This document shows positions 60,241 to 64,000 of a stretch of 64,000 nucleotides of DNA, piece by piece. A program made the translations under genes and the position numbers. Positions within the stretch are counted from its first letter, which is position 1; every line of letters starts with the position of its first letter. The DNA is taken from NCBI GenBank assembly GCA_030770545.1, contig CM061092.1, positions 17,299,501-17,363,500 on the forward strand, given 5' to 3'. The DNA comes from Macropodus opercularis. Its lineage: Eukaryota; Chordata; Actinopteri; Anabantiformes; Osphronemidae. Below the pieces are notes generated by a model. That model was not told where the DNA came from and searched no databases. It worked only from the letters and a program-made list of their open reading frames with translations.

Positions 60241-60702
60241 CCTCAGGTCAAACGTTTCCCCCAATGGCCAGGGTGACGTAGCCTTCTGCGCTCTCTGGTT
60301 TAATTAATTAATTTATTTTTTTGTCCTGTCCAGCAGTTTAGCATCTATCATGTATGTGCTGCATGCTGTATTGTGGTGGGCAGTTTTGCTTTTTCAAAAG
60401 GGATACATAAACTATGAACCCCTCTTTGAAGATCTTTTTTTTAATTGGTCTATCAAGACGAAATGAGAGTCTCTGGATTGGACAGGAAGAAAGGGGGGGG
60501 GGGGAAGAGGAAGCACAGACAACAAAATACATAGTACAACCAACAGGGTATAACTAACATTGATTAGTAACAGTCCTGGTAGGTATGATGATAATGCAAG
60601 CAGCGACATCTACAATAACCACAACAGCAATAACAACAGTAACCATACAACGACTATAAGTACAAGTGCAGCATTACCAACACCATGATAACATCATTTG
60701 TG
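60241..60702. other. Unassigned, probably repeat-derived sequence with a G12 tract
   Basis: It contains a run of 12 G at 60493-60504 and an ACA/CAA-rich stretch at about 60600-60650, then a segment leading into A-rich DNA. The composition and the 3' neighbour suggest the 3' region of a non-LTR retroelement, but no reverse transcriptase or endonuclease motif is present. Confidence 0.35.
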
Positions 60703-60868
60703 TAAAAAAAATAAAAAAAATAAAATAAAATAAGTAAATAAATACATGAGGAAGGTATATCATAACATAACACGTATGCACATTGTTGCTCATATAGTTT
60801 GTTCCATTTTTTAAATTTCACTGTACAAGTGACAGTGACAATAAAGAATCTATCTATCTATCTATTAC
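60703..60868 (+). repeat. A-rich tract and LINE-like 3' tail ending in (ATCT)n
   Basis: AAAAAAAATAAAAAAAATAA-type DNA is followed by TTTCACTGTACAAGTGAC and GACAATAAAGAATC. The end is an ATCT microsatellite at about 60848-60866. A short stem (TGTACAAGTGACAGTGACA) and AATAAAG before a tetranucleotide repeat are typical of fish non-LTR retrotransposon 3' ends. The exact family is not assigned. Confidence 0.5.
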
Positions 60869-60926
60869 CCTGAAACAGTGAAACGACATCATTCACCGCT
60901 TGTGGTGATACAAGCATTGGTGCACA

Positions 60927-61330
60927 GTGCCACTAGCAGAAACCAGGGTAGTGGGGGAAGGTGATGAGTGTGTCCCTACCGTCCCAATGCTCCAACAGGC
61001 AGCAAGAAAGGCCCCAGTAACCAGTGCGCCACATACCTCTCAGGCCCGGAAGGGCAGATGCCTTGAACCGGGGCGTCCACCCACCCCCAGAAGGGGCTGC
61101 AGCAGCCCCAGGGACAGCACCAGGAGCCATGTCAGGCCACCGATGAGCCAGCGCCAGCCCACCCCGGGAAGAACAGAAGCAGACCCCCCCTCCACCGGGG
61201 GGGGTCAGCCCCAGAGAGCAGAACCCGGGCACCCACGGCCTGCAAGGAACCCATAGGCAAGGGCCCCCGGCGTCCCAAGGGGAACCCACCCCCAGTTTGT
61301 GTCCCCCGCAAGGACGGAGCAGAGCCCCAG
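60927..61330. other. GC-rich, CpG-poor proline/arginine-biased segment
   Basis: It is sharply more GC-rich than the rest of the window, with many CCCC and GGGG runs, for example CCCCCCCTCCACCGGGGGGG at about 61186-61203. Frames on both strands of up to 118 codons follow from low stop-codon density and show no domain, so no gene is called. It is probably part of a non-LTR element or another GC-rich repeat. Confidence 0.4.
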
Positions 61331-62180
61331 CCAGCTTGGTTTGTAAGTGTGGGGCTAAGATGCATTAAAAGTGGGAAAACTTCAAACCTTATTGTCCAGA
61401 TTCAAACAACAGTGGAGTATGTAATTTGAGCCCTCAGCAGCCTCAAAACCCTTTAAAGCTAAATACCACAGCTGCTTCGTCATAATGTGAACCTAAAAGC
61501 TTCTCTTCTCTACTCAAGCTTTCACACACACTTTGGACAGAAAGGGAGGGGCTGGCTGGGCTTACGTGTAGTAGCCCTGACCACCAGGAGATGCACCGTT
61601 TCACCCACAGACTCAAAGCCAATCGTGTACCTGCGTTCATACAAAATCCCTCCTCTTTAAAAACAGGAGAGCGCGGTCCCTCTAACAACACTGTGAATAA
61701 TTATCCACCAACAACTAACCACAGCGAGGCAAACACTCTCAACACAAATGTATTATGATCAAATCAAATCCTAGGTTTTTTCAACCCAAAAAGTTCATAA
61801 AAGCAAAAAGCAACCCACACAGTTTAACAGTTCCGTACTCAGCCTCTACCGGACCATGAGAAGGAAAACAGGGAAAACTCCAGTCTGCTTTTACTCTGAA
61901 AGGCACATAGATCTATTCTTATCTCTACACACACACAGTCAGCTGCAGGAGCAGAGACAGAGACAGAGCCACTGCTCAACATTATCCCTTCAGACTCTAA
62001 TGCAGCAACAATAAAACAACAGTTTGACACCGATTCAACAGCTTTTAACAGCAATAAACACACAAATCACCACATAACTGATACATAAACACATATATAT
62101 ATATGAAGCTTCATTAATTCATATGCATATACCTTCAACACGTTTCAGTCTAGACTCCTTTCTCACAGAAAAGTGCCTCT
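61331..62180. other. Unassigned sequence, possible retroelement interior
   Basis: AT-rich sequence with scattered CA-rich runs and a short (AT)n at about 62093-62104. Minus-strand frames at 61443-61691 and 61839-62063 show no recognisable motif. By position it would be downstream of a gag-like start on the minus strand, but no gag domain can be read through it. Confidence 0.3.
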
Positions 62181-62219
62181 TCAACAGGTTTTCCTTATAA
62201 ACTCAGGTACCTCTGCCAT
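62181..62219 (-). pseudogene. Possible gag start remnant
   Basis: On the minus strand a start codon at 62217-62219 begins MAEVPEFIRK and stops after 12 codons at TGA. Short acidic-hydrophobic starts of this kind occur in Gag proteins of fish LTR retroelements. It lies downstream, on the same strand, of a primer-binding-site-like sequence at 63441-63457. The fragment is very short, so the call is weak. Confidence 0.2.
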
Positions 62220-62519
62220 GGCGAAATTTACACCTGGGTTGATCTGGCCCAGGCTAATGTAACTTTCCCACGTTATAAACTCGCAGCGAAAAACAGTCTA
62301 ATTTATTTCTAGATTAAATATTCGTTCCTAATTAAGTGAGCACAACATACACATCTGGCGTCGAAACCCACTGCGAGCGCCCACTGCACTGTTGCCTCTG
62401 CAAAACCTCTGTGCTCTTTGACCTCAACTCACAAAACAAAAAAGATACATTTGAAGTGTTTCCAATTTTCGTTGAGTAACTGGGCTTAATTAACCATGCA
62501 GAGCCCACGCAAACAGTCA

Positions 62520-63240
62520 TCTGGACTGTTGGGTTTAGCCTGCCAACACTTAAACAATACTGGAGACACCGACACATAAAGACAAAGCTCATTTTACTTG
62601 TGAGCACAAGGGGAGTCGCTCTGAGACACAATATGCTAGCGCTCAGCCGACGACTACCAAACTCCCTTGGTCTCAGCTCCTTTTATTGAGAAAAGCATGA
62701 AAGTCACTCCTTTACATTCCACATAGCAAGATAGGAAACAAGTCCATATATGGTGAGTAAGACACCTATAAAGTCATTATGCAATAAAATGTGGTCTGCT
62801 AAGCCTCCTCCTGACATGAGCGGTCAAGCCTTCCTGCCCTAGTGCTTTAGATCACTCCATGTTTATACAAGTAAGAAAGGTAAGAGAATAAGAAAGGTTA
62901 CATGGTAAAGAAAAGGTTACAGGGTCACAGAGACACAAACAGGACGAAACACAGAGAGGACAATGCTTTATGCTCCATATCTTCTAACATGGACTTACAC
63001 AACCTTCACATAATAATTTCCATTCACTAATTCCAGACTCAAACGGCCATAATTTAGAATTCTCAATGTCAGAACAACATTTTAGTGGTCAATAGGTTGT
63101 ATCATTTTCCTCCTTATAGACACATCAATAGACACAAACAAAACACAACACATGCAGCAGCAGTTATTTAAAGCAGCAAAAGCAGAAGTGACTCCGTATA
63201 TAAAGCCTACAACACCACAGTGGAGTTTCCCTCACACCAA
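62520..63240 (-). repeat. Possible LTR on minus strand
   Basis: Read on the minus strand, an AATAAA (62682-62687) is followed at once by AGGAGCTGAGACCAAGGGAG and then about 150 bp ending near CTAAACCCAACA. That is the layout of R-U5 in a retroviral LTR. Upstream on the same strand are TATA-like sequences (for example TTTATATACGG at about 63196-63206). Terminal TG...CA limits and a matching second LTR were not found, so the boundaries are approximate. Confidence 0.3.
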
Positions 63241-63440
63241 ATTCTTTTCTTAAGGCAGCCAAATTAGAATTTAGCTGTTTAAGTCACGTTGTGACTTTGT
63301 TAAACAATTTTACCAAAATTCTCTCAATTGATCCCAGACACAGAGAACGTTAAAGAAAAGCAAAACGCAGCTTCTTACCTGTGGCCACACATGACGTCGT
63401 CTGTGTCCAGGAACCAGCTGTAGAACTTGGCTCCCTCTTG
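63241..63440 (-). other. Leader-like region downstream of a primer-binding-site-like sequence
   Basis: Minus-strand sequence following the primer-binding-site-like stretch. It contains CAGGTAAGAAG at about 63374-63384, a good match to a 5' splice donor as found in retroviral leaders. No coding frame was seen. Confidence 0.3.
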
Positions 63441-63457
63441 CCTTCTTCGTGACGCCA
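63441..63457 (-). other. Possible retroelement primer-binding site
   Basis: Minus-strand TGGCGTCACGAAGAAGG starts with TGG, as expected for pairing to the CCA end of a tRNA. It directly follows an LTR-end-like sequence with an upstream polyadenylation signal. The tRNA was not identified. Confidence 0.4.
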
Positions 63458-64000
63458 AGAATCTGTACTTGTTTACAGATATTCCTCACCGAGAGGATTC
63501 AGTTAAACACAGCACTGAGATTCAAAATAATACAAATGATTTATTTCACATAAGTGGTGTAAAGAAAAAGGGGTTCAAATCCTGGACACACAAACTCTGT
63601 AAATCATGGCCTGACTATCTTCATCTTCATGCCTGCACTTATGAAAACCTATTCCTGTTAATACATACATAGAGTACAAATGCCATCCTATACATTCTGA
63701 GCATATTATTACACACATTTTCCACTACACTGTTTAATTTGTTCCAGCGTCATAGACATGTGAGTTTACTTTGATTGCTAATCTGACATTAATCTTTTTC
63801 AGCCATGTTGCCTGAGCTCCAGCTGCATTTGGGTTTAAAACCTGACCTCCCGCCTGACCTGTACCACTCTTTTCAACCCGCATGACGGCTGGAACAGACG
63901 CCAGCATACTCACGAGTCTTGAGAGAACAAATCGATTCAACAAAGTCTGCCTTGGTACCTTAAAGTAAAGAGTTTCTCAACCTGGCAATCAAAAGTAGTG
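63458..64000 (-). repeat. Possible LTR (R-U5 end), continuing beyond the window
   Basis: On the minus strand an AATAAA at 63540-63545 precedes the 63 bp sequence (63462-63524) shared with 59501-59563, and then the primer-binding-site-like stretch. Upstream sequence to 64000 would be U3. A 69-codon minus-strand frame at 63734-63943 has no recognisable motif. The far LTR boundary is outside the window or not identifiable. Confidence 0.35.
63462..63524 (-). repeat. 63 bp repeat, copy 2 (LTR-end-like)
   Basis: Partner of 59501-59563, same orientation, 3961 bp away, about two mismatches. It is positioned directly before the primer-binding-site-like sequence on the minus strand. Confidence 0.7.

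Noticed and set aside
60933..61365. Proline/arginine- and glycine-rich frames on both strands in the GC-rich segment
   Set aside because: They overlap on both strands and reflect the low stop-codon density of GC-rich sequence.
61443..62631. Minus-strand frames of 82, 74 and 99 codons
   Set aside because: They show no recognisable domain and lie in probable LTR or leader sequence.
63427..63943. Frames of 81 (plus) and 69 (minus) codons
   Set aside because: The first runs through the LTR-end-like repeat antisense to it. The second has no motif.

Overview
The window looks like repeat-rich heterochromatin of a teleost fish, probably a spiny-rayed one. No conserved single-copy host gene is recognisable. 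The evidence is a tRNA-headed SINE ending in ACCATT repeats, a fish-type piggyBac remnant, decayed vertebrate-type endogenous retrovirus (ERV) pieces, and an AT-rich satellite that fills about 90% of the sequence. The lineage is an inference from repeat types, not a database match.

Layout. (1) Positions 1-19326 are a tandem array of a roughly 196-197 bp monomer in one orientation. It is open at the left edge of the window and mixes two subfamilies. (2) Positions 19327-20592 are a 1266 bp piggyBac-type element inserted at a TTAA inside a monomer. It carries an internally deleted transposase gene on the minus strand. (3) Positions 20593-21487 are about 4.5 more monomers in the first orientation. 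(4) At about 21487 the satellite flips, and 21488-57519 (about 183 monomers) runs in the opposite orientation. This right arm shows higher-order structure: marker monomers recur at exact multiples of 197 bp, with duplicated blocks of 1.2, 1.4, 2.2-2.6 and 4.9 kb. (5) Positions 57520-64000 are a patchwork of decayed mobile DNA. It holds plus-strand ERV leader, gag and env fragments, a minus-strand D,D-35-E integrase split by a SINE, and LTR, primer-binding-site and gag-like remnants on the minus strand. It also holds a LINE-like 3' tail with a microsatellite and a GC-rich segment.

How it fits together. The satellite is the main biological object: a large inverted pair of arrays with a nucleosome-sized monomer and recent block amplification, as seen in centromeric or pericentromeric DNA. 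Short open reading frames recur in many monomers, but they follow from copying one sequence and are not annotated as genes. The only long open frame with recognisable protein homology is the catalytically dead piggyBac derivative. The right flank behaves as a sink for retroelements, all of them broken.
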